Shown here: positions 16,431-25,014 of the stretch, piece by piece | Position numbering within the stretch: the first letter of the stretch is position 1 | Layout: each line of letters begins with the position of its first letter | Source of the DNA: Bacillota bacterium | GTDB taxonomy: Bacteria; Bacillota; Clostridia; Clostridiales; Clostridiaceae | Reading direction: 5' to 3' | Length of the DNA stretch: 64,000 nucleotides | Assembly: GCA_021781745.1 (NCBI GenBank) | Contig: JAJXWH010000018.1 | Coordinates: 1-64,000 of the forward strand | Translations under genes and position numbers: made by a program | The notes under the pieces: model-generated | What the model was told of the DNA's origin: nothing | The model's input: only the letters and a program-made list of their open reading frames with translations | The model's database searches: none

Positions 16431-17045
16431 CTAAATTAATTCTTCAATCTTGGTCTTGTAAATTTCATCAAATATTGCTCCTTTTATATTAGCACCTTTC
16501 CATTTAACTCCATCAAGTTTTGCATTTGTGAAGTCTGCTTCTTCAAAATCTCCGTTTGTTAAATCAGTACCTCTAAGATCAGCATTTCTAAATACGGCAT
16601 TTTTAGCATCTACACTACTTAAATTTGCATTTATGAATGATGCATTGTCAAATGATGAGCCAACTAGAATGGCGTTATTTAAGTTTACCTCATCAAAACA
16701 TGCACCTGAGCAAAAGCTTATGGCTATTTTAGCCCTTTCCATGTAAGCGTGACGAAAGTTTGCTTGGTTAAAGAAACAATCAGCAATATCTGCTTCCTGC
16801 ATATTACAGCTATCAAAATTTGCTTTATCAAAATCACAGTCTCGAAATGATACATTCATAAGGACTGTCGCTCTAAAATTAGCCTTTTGGGCCTGTAAGC
16901 GATCAACCATAATCTCTGATAAGTCTAAAAATGAGAAATCCATACCACCTATATCTAAATTATCTATTAATTCATTATTGCTCTGAGCACTTTTGAAGTG
17001 CAACAATATCTTAGATCTATCACCTGTATTTTTGCTTTCCGCCAT
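16431..17045 (-). CDS. Pentapeptide-repeat protein
   Basis: A 204-aa soluble protein. From about residue 45 to 190 it is built of A(D/N)(L/F)XX-type pentapeptides, such as ANFRATVLMNVSFRDCDFDK and NADLRGTDLTNGDFEEADFT, predicting a right-handed quadrilateral beta-helix. GGAGGG precedes the ATG. It follows the putative immunity gene for the nuclease toxin in the same orientation. Pentapeptide proteins recur in VgrG clusters as adaptors or immunity factors; the specific role is not visible. Confidence 0.8.
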   Translation of the reverse strand: MAESKNTGDRSKILLHFKSAQSNNELIDNLDIGGMDFSFLDLSEIMVDRLQAQKANFRATVLMNVSFRDCDFDKANFDSCNMQEADIADCFFNQANFRHAYMERAKIAISFCSGACFDEVNLNNAILVGSSFDNASFINANLSSVDAKNAVFRNADLRGTDLTNGDFEEADFTNAKLDGVKWKGANIKGAIFDEIYKTKIEELI

Positions 17046-17079
17046 TATGATCCCTCCAAAAATTCTGTAGATATATTAA

Positions 17080-17868
17080 TTACTTATTTTTATTTTTCCA
17101 AGCTATGTTGGGGCTAAAAGAAACACCTCTAAACTGCTCATCAAAACTTGGTATAGCTAATACATGTGCTTGTTCTAAATAATTCATTGCATTTATAAAG
17201 CTATCAAGCACAAGATAAATATCAGCCTCCCAAGGTTTATCTAACAAATCAACACATATCCCCCCCCATTTAAGTTGATACACATTTGATGACATGTTTT
17301 TCAAAAGTTTTTCCCCAAACAACTCCAGGACTTTACCACTAAAGTAAGTTCTCATTCCAACTCCAGCTGGCCCACTCTGTATAAAGTCCGCTGGTGCAGG
17401 CTGCGCACAGGAGTCCATCCACACAAAGGACTTCTCATATTTAGATTGCAATTCAATTGGTGAAGACCAAAAAATATGAGTCACACCAAAACTTGGTCTA
17501 ACAATTTCTGCAATCTTATCTGAAAAACTAAATATTATCGGCCAATATTCTTCAGGTACTTTTTTATCAATTTTCATGCTAAAAAAAGAACGTGAACTTA
17601 AAACAGTTGAAAACCGACAAGTGTACTTAGCACTCTTGTCTTTTCGTAGGTATATCTCCGAAAATTCCATTTGATTTGAAGATACCTTTTCTATTATTTC
17701 ATTTCGATTATAATCAATTTTTATTTTTTCATTATTACTCCATATAGCCGGCATAAAGTATTCATTTGACTCAAAAGCATCTAATATTCTCTCAAGTATT
17801 TCCCCTTTAATTGATACAGTAGGAAACATTCTTATAAGAAAAAACTCTGGCTTCATCTTTTTACTCAA
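17080..17868 (-). CDS. Putative immunity protein for the VgrG-linked nuclease toxin
   Basis: A 262-aa soluble protein with no motif I recognise with certainty. Notable segments are SFGVTHIFWSSPIELQ, DSCAQPAPADFIQSGPAGVG and WGGICVDLLDKPWEADI. It lies 49 bp downstream of the VgrG-toxin gene in the same direction, the classical immunity position. An Imm52-like identity is possible, but I cannot confirm it. A GTG at 17883 overlaps the GGAGGGG site; the TTG at 17868, 6 nt after it, is preferred. Confidence 0.6.
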   Translation of the reverse strand: MSKKMKPEFFLIRMFPTVSIKGEILERILDAFESNEYFMPAIWSNNEKIKIDYNRNEIIEKVSSNQMEFSEIYLRKDKSAKYTCRFSTVLSSRSFFSMKIDKKVPEEYWPIIFSFSDKIAEIVRPSFGVTHIFWSSPIELQSKYEKSFVWMDSCAQPAPADFIQSGPAGVGMRTYFSGKVLELFGEKLLKNMSSNVYQLKWGGICVDLLDKPWEADIYLVLDSFINAMNYLEQAHVLAIPSFDEQFRGVSFSPNIAWKNKNK

Positions 17869-17917
17869 TTTAATCCCCTCCACATATTTTTCATTTAAAC
17901 ACTAACAACAAAGCAGA

Positions 17918-20623
17918 TTAGATTTTTTTCCAAAACCCTCCACCTGGTAAGCGTTCATTCCTAACCCATTCATGAGTTATTTTTCCGCTTCCTGGTTCAG
18001 TATAATACACCTTACTATCTTGTGCTAAAGGTCCACTAGGTCTTGGTTGAGGCGGAATCGCCTCAAGGTTCGGCTTATCGCTTGACATAGTAACTACATG
18101 AGTACCATCATCAGTTTCAAGCATTTGTCGCTGAGTACGCATTTGATCAGTATCATAAACAACTTGATCTCCTTCACCAGTGAGGTGTTTATGATCATGT
18201 ACAAGATCTATCTTGCCCTCATCATTTCGGCCTATACTATCAGGACGTGTAGTATTTCCATCAGATGTATGGAGTTCAACTGTGCCTCGGTTATTATTAT
18301 TAAGCTTTCGATCAAGGTAATCTTCTAATGCTTCCCGACCTTTAGGCTCCTGTTCATAACCACTGGATCTGTTTTTACTTATGCGTTCATTGTATTTATC
18401 CCATTCTTCACGCGAAAGAGGTTCCTGACCATTATTATTTTTTTGTTCACAGTAACGATCATATCTTGCGTCATTAGCCGCTTTAATATCCCCTCTAGCG
18501 TTAGCCTCATCTATTCTCTGTCTATAATTCTTACTTACGTCTAAATTCCCTTTACTTGTCTCAGCAACTAATTTTCCCTCAGAATTCTCACCCTCTATCT
18601 CCAACATCGGATTACTTGAACAAATTAGTTCTTCTTCTCTATATTGAAACATATTAGAAAATACATTAGGAAGCTTGTTGCTCAAATATGCATCTGCACA
18701 TCCTGCTGCTGGTAATAAATCTGTACCAGCGGTGGCCGCTGTCATATTTAACATAACCCCAGTTTCCCATAGCCCTATTACTTGATCTTGGTACTCCTTA
18801 TACTTTTCTTCATCTCCTCCAAATTCTCCATCTCTTATTCTATTATATCCCTTTTCATCTATTCCATTTTCTCCATTGTTTATTTCATCGATTCCTTCAT
18901 CCATTGTTGCATCTGCAATTTCACCTTCTTTTTCAGCTGCATCTAATCCAACTTTAGTTCCAACAGCTGCAGTTGCCACTACCCCTACTCCAACTGCTGT
19001 TGAAACTAGACCACCTTCAAGCAATGCTGCTCCTACCGCCAATGCTGCTCCTCCAGTTACCACCACTGCTGCTACCATAGCGACTGCGCCTAACCCTAAC
19101 AAAAGTCCTTTACCAAAAGTTTTCCATCCGCTTTCTACTCTTGCTTCATTTCTGCCTTTTGCAGCTACTTGTTTTGTTTGCGCTTTTGACTTTGGCTTAG
19201 TAGGTCTTGGCTCAGATTCTACAGGATATTGCCTCTTTTCAGAACCTTCAAAGTATGCATCATTTACTTTAAAGCTGACATCTGTTGCATCAATTGTTAT
19301 CCCTTTTGGTATTCCTGTATTTTTCTCTTTGGGATTTGGATAATGATTAAAACTTACTCCTTGTTTTCCTGTGATTTCTATATTCTTTGCTTTAATTGAT
19401 AAATCCCCTGCACTCATTATTGTTATTTTCAAATCACTTTTAATATCAATTCCTGATGAGTCAGTAAATTTTATACTATTATTAAGTGTACCACTTTTTC
19501 CACTAATTTCAATTGTTTGGGGTGTATATTCGACCTTTTTCCCATCTCTATTTGACCAAAATTTTGTATCTGGATTAAGGCCTGAACCGCTGTATGTTGC
19601 AAAACTTACACTTGATTCTTCCTCTTCGTTACTTTCAAAATATACTTTTACCTTATCCCCTGCATATGGCATAGAATATAATGCATTATTACTTCCAACT
19701 ATAAAATCATACCAATTTGTTACATCTTCATTATCTATATTTAATTGTACTCTAACTTGAGTTCCCTTAGGCTCTATAATTGTTCCTTTAATAGCAGTTC
19801 CTCGTATATTCTCATTATATATCTTTGGTACTTCAATTAAATGACTTTCTAAAATTGTATATGTATTCGAAAGTTTTGAATCAATTAATTTTGATTCACT
19901 TTTAATAACTGTAAAACTTTGATTATCTAATACAATTTCACATCCTAATTCTATAACTTGTCCACTAATTAATTTATATTCATATTTTTCTCCAGCAAGA
20001 TTATCGAAATATCTTACTAATTTATAATCTTCTTTATCTATTTCTATTGAATTTCTTTGACTTATTCCAAAATAAAATCTAGGTAAGTTAAATAAGTCTT
20101 CTGGAATAACAACCATTCCTAAATGTGATGCTATACGTTTTAGAAATTCAAAATCTGTTTCATCATACTGTACAATAAGTTTGTCAACCTTTTGGACTGC
20201 TTTGTCATCTGCAACGAAAGCACATCTTTCATAATCATTTTTCATTACATTCAAAATATCTTCATAAGTTATTGTATCTTTTAGGAATGAACGTTTCTTT
20301 AATTTCTGATCCAAAATCCAAGTAGAAGACTTAGCCTTAATTATTGCATAATATGACCTTTTGTATTCCTTTATTTCTACATCTACAATTATTCCTCCAA
20401 AAAGTGTCTCACGTGCTCCTGTACCATATTTTAAGTTTATTTCAGCTCCATAATTTATATTATCTAAATACGTATCTTTTTCCTTTTCATCTATAATCCC
20501 TATTACAGTGAGTTCAGTATGCTTATTTATTTCTCTTTTGATTTCAACATCTATAATATGCTGCAAGGAAATGTCTCCTTGAATACTTAACTGATTATGA
20601 TTAAGATAATCGTATTCTTCCAT
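17918..20623 (-). CDS. VgrG-like spike protein fused to a hydrophobic region and C-terminal nuclease-like toxin
   Basis: A 901-aa fusion. Residues 1-260 match the gp27/gpD-like base of VgrG (YDETDFEFLKRIASHLGMVV is the diagnostic segment). About 265-370 are the OB-fold, and 370-450 a repetitive beta-rich spike. Residues 500-560 are strongly hydrophobic and Gly/Ala-rich, probably two or three membrane segments. A linker follows (GYNRIRDGEFGGDEE to about 640). The C-terminal 160 residues contain RPDSIG and later VHDHKHL, fitting a PD-(D/E)XK nuclease core, then a short basic tail ending GGGFWKKI. It looks like a spike-delivered polymorphic toxin. Putative immunity gene directly downstream. Confidence 0.82.
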   Translation of the reverse strand: MEEYDYLNHNQLSIQGDISLQHIIDVEIKREINKHTELTVIGIIDEKEKDTYLDNINYGAEINLKYGTGARETLFGGIIVDVEIKEYKRSYYAIIKAKSSTWILDQKLKKRSFLKDTITYEDILNVMKNDYERCAFVADDKAVQKVDKLIVQYDETDFEFLKRIASHLGMVVIPEDLFNLPRFYFGISQRNSIEIDKEDYKLVRYFDNLAGEKYEYKLISGQVIELGCEIVLDNQSFTVIKSESKLIDSKLSNTYTILESHLIEVPKIYNENIRGTAIKGTIIEPKGTQVRVQLNIDNEDVTNWYDFIVGSNNALYSMPYAGDKVKVYFESNEEEESSVSFATYSGSGLNPDTKFWSNRDGKKVEYTPQTIEISGKSGTLNNSIKFTDSSGIDIKSDLKITIMSAGDLSIKAKNIEITGKQGVSFNHYPNPKEKNTGIPKGITIDATDVSFKVNDAYFEGSEKRQYPVESEPRPTKPKSKAQTKQVAAKGRNEARVESGWKTFGKGLLLGLGAVAMVAAVVVTGGAALAVGAALLEGGLVSTAVGVGVVATAAVGTKVGLDAAEKEGEIADATMDEGIDEINNGENGIDEKGYNRIRDGEFGGDEEKYKEYQDQVIGLWETGVMLNMTAATAGTDLLPAAGCADAYLSNKLPNVFSNMFQYREEELICSSNPMLEIEGENSEGKLVAETSKGNLDVSKNYRQRIDEANARGDIKAANDARYDRYCEQKNNNGQEPLSREEWDKYNERISKNRSSGYEQEPKGREALEDYLDRKLNNNNRGTVELHTSDGNTTRPDSIGRNDEGKIDLVHDHKHLTGEGDQVVYDTDQMRTQRQMLETDDGTHVVTMSSDKPNLEAIPPQPRPSGPLAQDSKVYYTEPGSGKITHEWVRNERLPGGGFWKKI

Positions 20624-20672
20624 TTATATCTATTCTCCTCTCCGTAATTCACACCATATATTCCAATATATT

Positions 20673-21005
20673 CTACCCTGGTGTTTGATCATGATGCACA
20701 ATTGATATTTCTCCGCCACAACTACAATTAGTTGTACAATTGTCTCTTAATGCAGGTACATTTTCAATAAAATCATTCTCTTGGCCTCCGTCCCAAGGAC
20801 CCGTTATCTTTGGACTACATGGCTCACCTGTTTTTTTACATATACCAAAATGAGTTATATTTTGTCCTTCCTTGTAATCATTTATGTTAAGTACAGGTTT
20901 TTCTGCTGCATATACTCCATGAGAAACTGGAATCATAATTCTGCTATCCATACTTCCTAAACTACATCGAATTTTTGCTCCCCTAACCACATATATTTTA
21001 GCCAT
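20673..21005 (-). CDS. DUF4280 (PAAR-like) spike-tip protein
   Basis: A 110-aa protein. The DUF4280 pattern is clear: YVVRGAKIRCSLGS at the N-terminus, NINDYKEGQNITHFGIC in the middle, then a cysteine-bearing CSPKITGPWDGG and a final CSCGGEISIVHH. DUF4280 proteins are regarded as PAAR-like caps that sharpen VgrG-type spikes and recruit effectors. It lies 49 bp upstream of the VgrG-toxin gene, the expected partner. AGAGGTG precedes the ATG. Confidence 0.85.
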   Translation of the reverse strand: MAKIYVVRGAKIRCSLGSMDSRIMIPVSHGVYAAEKPVLNINDYKEGQNITHFGICKKTGEPCSPKITGPWDGGQENDFIENVPALRDNCTTNCSCGGEISIVHHDQTPG

Positions 21006-21019
21006 AAAAAATTCACCTC

Positions 21020-21526
21020 TTACTCTTCTTCAATTAATTCATAATCTAATCCAACAATTTTTCTTCTAAGCAAGCTCTCACATACTGCCAAGTTAAAAAT
21101 CACACTTTTTTCTGCATAAATAGATTTGCTATTCTTAACCATGCATACTAAGAACATGCATTCATGTTTTATCTTTTCTTTATCTAGCACCAATTTTTTA
21201 ATTGAAGAATCTGCTTGAACTATTGATTTATCGCTTACACATTCTAAGATTTCTAAATTTAGTGTCCAATATATTTCTTGTGTTTGTGCTTCTGGATCTA
21301 TCCAAACAACACGATTATTTATAATATTCTTCTCATATTTTTCAAAAATGGTTTTCAATTTATTGGATATTAATATACAATTTCTACTTATTATTACATC
21401 TGTAAAGTTCTCTTTTTTACTATCATAATTTAATATTGTAACTTCGTTATTTTTACTTATCTCATTTATATACTTATTAATCTGTTGTTTATGCAAATCA
21501 GAATTATGTGTTATTTTAAAAAACAT
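21020..21526 (-). CDS. Uncharacterised island protein
   Basis: A 168-aa soluble alpha/beta protein without recognised motifs, signal peptide or membrane segment. It sits 14 bp upstream of the DUF4280 gene and 14 bp downstream of a pentapeptide-repeat gene, clearly within the operon, with AAGGAG at its start. Its constant position between spike components suggests an assembly or adaptor role. No homology is claimed. Confidence 0.65.
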   Translation of the reverse strand: MFFKITHNSDLHKQQINKYINEISKNNEVTILNYDSKKENFTDVIISRNCILISNKLKTIFEKYEKNIINNRVVWIDPEAQTQEIYWTLNLEILECVSDKSIVQADSSIKKLVLDKEKIKHECMFLVCMVKNSKSIYAEKSVIFNLAVCESLLRRKIVGLDYELIEEE

Positions 21527-21540
21527 ATTTATCTTCTCCT

Positions 21541-22701
21541 TTAACCCAACCTAATAGAATTAAGCTGTTCTTTACTTAAATCCAAATTAGACAATTGTTC
21601 CTTAGTAAAATATGTATCTTTTAAATCTGCTCCTGTAAAATTTACGTTTATTAATATACTATTTCTAAAATCTGATTCTTTTAATTCACATTCTGAAAAA
21701 TCTATGTTTTCTAATGAAGCATAATTAAAATTACTTCCATTAATTATAGAATTTCTAAATGTAGAATCCTTAATTTGAGCATTTTTGAATTGCATACCTA
21801 TGCAGCCTGTTAATATTGATTTGCTTCCATCGTAACTATTAGTTGAATACACTTTATTAAAATTAACATTTTCAAAGCTTGAACCATCAAAAAATGAATC
21901 ATGGAGAATGCTTCCTTCTAAATTTATATTCTTCATAATGCAGTTTTTAAAACTTACTTGAGATAAAGCACATCTTTTCAATTCAACATTTCCAAACATA
22001 CTTTCATCAAAGTTACTTCCAATAAAGTCATGATATAAATATTTTTTATTTTTAAATCTTAATCTTTTAAAATATCTACTTCTTAAAGTTTTCATTTTAT
22101 CCATATGAATAATAGAGCTATTTAAATCTTCATAAGTATTGTTTTCAGAGTATATAATTAAACCTTTATCTCTGTATTCTCCAGCTACAATATAAAAGTT
22201 ATTTTCCTTACTTATTTCATCAAACTTACTATTCCTTACAATGTCATTAATTGAATATCTAACCAACTCAATAACATAATAGGTTGATAATTCAAGTTGA
22301 CTTAAAATAATTTCTTCTATATCATCACTAAAATTATATTTAAAATATTTTTTTGTATCATTTTTTAAAGAATCCTCTAGGGTATAAAATTCATCAAATA
22401 TATTATCTAGCTTAAAACTATATACAATAGGACAATTATCAAATAACCACCTGTCATCAAATGCTTCTATAATACAGTTTATTCCCTTAGTTTTAAAACC
22501 TACTTTGAGCAATGAAATATTAATTGCTTGAATCTTTTTCTTATTTCCTAAATTTTGCTCTTTTATAACTTTCTCAAGAAAAATATCAAAAGCTTGTACA
22601 ATTTGATTGCATAAAATATCTTTATTTATGAATATATCCTTTTGCATTTTTTCCTTGCACTCTTCGACTTTATATAAATATTTAGATATTATTTCCTCCA
22701 T
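21541..22701 (-). CDS. Pentapeptide-repeat protein with long N-terminal domain
   Basis: A 386-aa protein. Residues 1-215 are a mixed alpha/beta domain I do not recognise. From about 225 to 375 there are pentapeptides (GSNFDESMFGNVELKRCALS, FENVNFNKV, LENIDFSECELKESDFRNS). The gene starts 3 bp after the upstream VgrG stop. The repeat domain alone is about the size of the other pentapeptide protein of the island (16431-17045). It is probably a structural adaptor of the injection apparatus or effector complex, by inference from context. Confidence 0.78.
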   Translation of the reverse strand: MEEIISKYLYKVEECKEKMQKDIFINKDILCNQIVQAFDIFLEKVIKEQNLGNKKKIQAINISLLKVGFKTKGINCIIEAFDDRWLFDNCPIVYSFKLDNIFDEFYTLEDSLKNDTKKYFKYNFSDDIEEIILSQLELSTYYVIELVRYSINDIVRNSKFDEISKENNFYIVAGEYRDKGLIIYSENNTYEDLNSSIIHMDKMKTLRSRYFKRLRFKNKKYLYHDFIGSNFDESMFGNVELKRCALSQVSFKNCIMKNINLEGSILHDSFFDGSSFENVNFNKVYSTNSYDGSKSILTGCIGMQFKNAQIKDSTFRNSIINGSNFNYASLENIDFSECELKESDFRNSILINVNFTGADLKDTYFTKEQLSNLDLSKEQLNSIRLG

Positions 22702-22704
22702 GGT

Positions 22705-24138
22705 TTACCCCTCATTTACCGAAACTTGTTTACCAGTGACAGTGACATTTTCATTTATGAGAATATTACCTCCACCTTCTCCACCACCTGTTATATGAAT
22801 AGTATCTGCTGACATTTCTAATGTGGTTCCTGATGAAATAGAAATATCTTGCCCTGCATTTATGCTAATTGATGAATTTGAATATATTGAAATACCTTCA
22901 CCATCATCTAATTTTATATATAAGTTTTCTCTATTAGATGTAATATAAATACCTCCAGGTGCAAGTGTTATCTGTTTACCATGTACTGTGCTCATATAAC
23001 GCACATTTGGATCTGGCTCAGTTGGCTCTATTGGAACAGATTGTGTTACAATAGCATTTTCCTCTTTATTATCACCAAAATACAATCTTGCTCTATCACC
23101 GATTTCAGGCATGAAATACCATCCTACATTATTAGGAGATGAGGATATACTTGAAAAAGGAAATCTATATGCTTCCTCTAAACTTTGAGTTTTATCTATG
23201 TCAAGATGAACCCATACATCGTGAGCTTCTACTTTTATAATTGAACCTTCAATTGAACTTCCTACAAGTTTTTCATTATATAAATTAGGAGTACTAACTC
23301 CATTTTTTGTTTTTAATAGATACTCAAAACATATTTCAGAATTTTTTAGTGATATGTTAACTTCCGAAACAAAGAATCTCATACCTCTGAAGACTATTTG
23401 CTTTCCAAGTTGTAATATGCATTCACCTTTAACCTTATAAAATTTATAGTCATATTCTGAAACATCATTCTTATAGTTTTCCTGCATTGTTTTGTAATCT
23501 TCAAAATTCTTTTCTATCTTCCACTCATAAATATCTTCTGTTATATCTATCATTTCGCTTCTTTCATCAGGACCAACCTGTACTCTTATTCCTTCCAAAT
23601 TAATAGCATTATACAAGCCACAATTAAATGCTGATGACATTCTCTTTAAAAATTGCCAATCAGTTTCTTGGTACTCTATATATGGCTTATTAGTAATGCT
23701 TGCTTCCATGATTTCATCTTCTATTTTTATTATTCTTCCTTCATATTCTTCTGTAAATTTATCCATTAAATCTTGATATAGAATATTCTTATTTTGAAAA
23801 GAACGACTCTTGTAAACTATATCTAATAGATAACTATAAGAAATGCCTTTCATATATATGTAACCAACTTTGTTTTTACAATTAATATTCAACTCATATA
23901 CTAAACCATGAAATATAGCAGCTTCCTTTTTATGATCTGTTAATATTAATTTAACTGGTTCTAATGAAGATATATTTCCATATGAATCTATTTGCTCTTC
24001 TGGAATAACTCCCTCTATAATAAGCGTTCCATGTTCATTGATTGAATTTACAACCTTTAACTTTTCTAATACTACTAATTGAATCTCTTGATCACTTACA
24101 TACAATTTTGCTTTAATAGCATCTCCCTCAAAAAACAT
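22705..24138 (-). CDS. VgrG-like spike protein without toxin domain
   Basis: A 477-aa VgrG-like protein. The gp27-like base includes YQETDWQFLKRMSSAFNCGL (about 155-175), the counterpart of the segment in the toxin-bearing VgrG. An OB-fold follows (AHDVWVHLDID to RARLYFGDNKEENA). The C-terminus is a repetitive beta spike (ISIYSNSSISINAGQDISIS) ending at GKQVSVNEG with no effector extension. Its start shares one base with the upstream stop. Two different VgrGs in one operon suggests a heteromeric spike or a base plus cargo arrangement. Confidence 0.82.
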   Translation of the reverse strand: MFFEGDAIKAKLYVSDQEIQLVVLEKLKVVNSINEHGTLIIEGVIPEEQIDSYGNISSLEPVKLILTDHKKEAAIFHGLVYELNINCKNKVGYIYMKGISYSYLLDIVYKSRSFQNKNILYQDLMDKFTEEYEGRIIKIEDEIMEASITNKPYIEYQETDWQFLKRMSSAFNCGLYNAINLEGIRVQVGPDERSEMIDITEDIYEWKIEKNFEDYKTMQENYKNDVSEYDYKFYKVKGECILQLGKQIVFRGMRFFVSEVNISLKNSEICFEYLLKTKNGVSTPNLYNEKLVGSSIEGSIIKVEAHDVWVHLDIDKTQSLEEAYRFPFSSISSSPNNVGWYFMPEIGDRARLYFGDNKEENAIVTQSVPIEPTEPDPNVRYMSTVHGKQITLAPGGIYITSNRENLYIKLDDGEGISIYSNSSISINAGQDISISSGTTLEMSADTIHITGGGEGGGNILINENVTVTGKQVSVNEG

Positions 24139-24740
24139 TATTCTCCCTCTCTTTCATTGTTCACAATCTCCAGACACTCCATAATTCCTTTTCCAACAGA
24201 ATCCCAATCATTTATTCTATCTCCCATACAATTAAAGTTAATTATTATAGTGCTGCAGTTAACTTCTAAATAAAATATAAAATTATAGCTTTTTATATCA
24301 TCTACAGGATTAAGAAATGATACATAAGTTATCTTATAGTTATCTTTTATCTTTATCCCTTCTTCCACCCACTTTATTGGTACTCCAAAATTCTTTATCA
24401 TTTTTTCTGCTAATCCATCTTTATATTCTTTTAAGGTTATTTCTTTTGGGCTGCTCTTTGCGCAGGTTAGTATTATATTTAAATCCTTGCTCTCAGAACT
24501 AAAAACCTTATTAAATGAATCTATTCCATTAGGCTTTAATTCATCTGGAATAGCTAATCTCAAACTATTAAAAAACTCTTCATAATGAAACTCAGCTTCA
24601 TTTTCCCCAATTTTGGCACTTCCTGCTCTTATATATTCATGTAATTTTTCATCATACTTTTTCTTTTCTTTTAAAAATTCTAATAACTCATATTCTTTTT
24701 TCTTTTCAAGAAAAACCTCATCTAAATGTTTTTCTATCAT
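24138..24740 (-). CDS. Possible DcrB/Eag-type chaperone, first gene of the island operon
   Basis: A 200-aa protein. The N-terminal 45 residues are a charged helix. The remainder alternates strands and helices (ITLKEYKDGLAEKMIKNF, ITYVSFLN, YNFIFYLEVNCSTIIINFNC) like DUF1795/DcrB proteins. EagR chaperones of that fold bind hydrophobic segments of T6SS effectors. The operon's toxin has such a segment, so the match is sensible but unproven. A TTG at 24758 overlaps the GAGGGGTGAG site; the ATG at 24740 is the better start. Confidence 0.5.
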   Translation of the reverse strand: MIEKHLDEVFLEKKKEYELLEFLKEKKKYDEKLHEYIRAGSAKIGENEAEFHYEEFFNSLRLAIPDELKPNGIDSFNKVFSSESKDLNIILTCAKSSPKEITLKEYKDGLAEKMIKNFGVPIKWVEEGIKIKDNYKITYVSFLNPVDDIKSYNFIFYLEVNCSTIIINFNCMGDRINDWDSVGKGIMECLEIVNNEREGE

Positions 24741-24918
24741 AATTAACTCACCCCTCAATAATCTAATGACTAGCTTAATTTGACTTTTTGCTTACTTTGC
24801 CTTACTTTAATTCTTTTTTATTCAACTTATACCTTTTATTGTAAACCAATTGTCAGTTATTGTCTATTCTGTTTAATTATAATTTTGCATCTGTTAACAA
24901 AAATTTTTCAAAAATAAA
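24741..24918 (-). promoter_or_regulatory. Upstream region of the island operon
   Basis: This segment must carry the promoter for the minus-strand island operon. It contains CTGACA and, about 19 bp on, TATAAG (minus strand), a weak promoter candidate. Closer to the gene there is a short direct repeat of CTTACTTTGC type near 24791-24807, possibly an operator. Neither is firm. Confidence 0.35.
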
Positions 24919-24951
24919 AAATGTAACACCTCATATTTTGATGTTACATTT
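24919..24951 (-). terminator. Terminator of the cyclopropane synthase gene
   Basis: A 9-bp perfect stem, AATGTAACA/TGTTACATT, followed on the minus strand by TTTTTTATTTTTG. It lies downstream of the cfa-type gene and just outside the right copy of the 29-bp repeat. Confidence 0.85.
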
Positions 24952-24958
24952 GAAATTT

Positions 24959-24987
24959 AATTGTATTATTTGAACAGGAATTTTATT
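24959..24987 (+). repeat. Right copy of 29-bp direct repeat bounding the island
   Basis: Matches 13256-13284 at 28 of 29 positions in the same orientation. Unlike the left copy it has no opposing arm, so it is not a hairpin here. It lies between the cfa-type stop codon and its terminator. Confidence 0.75.
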
Positions 24988-25014
24988 CTATATAGACATC
25001 CACATAATTTTAGT

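Noticed and set aside
18876..19343. 155-codon plus-strand frame rich in Ala, Thr and Pro
   Set aside because: It is the antisense shadow of the Gly/Ala-rich hydrophobic block of the VgrG-toxin gene.
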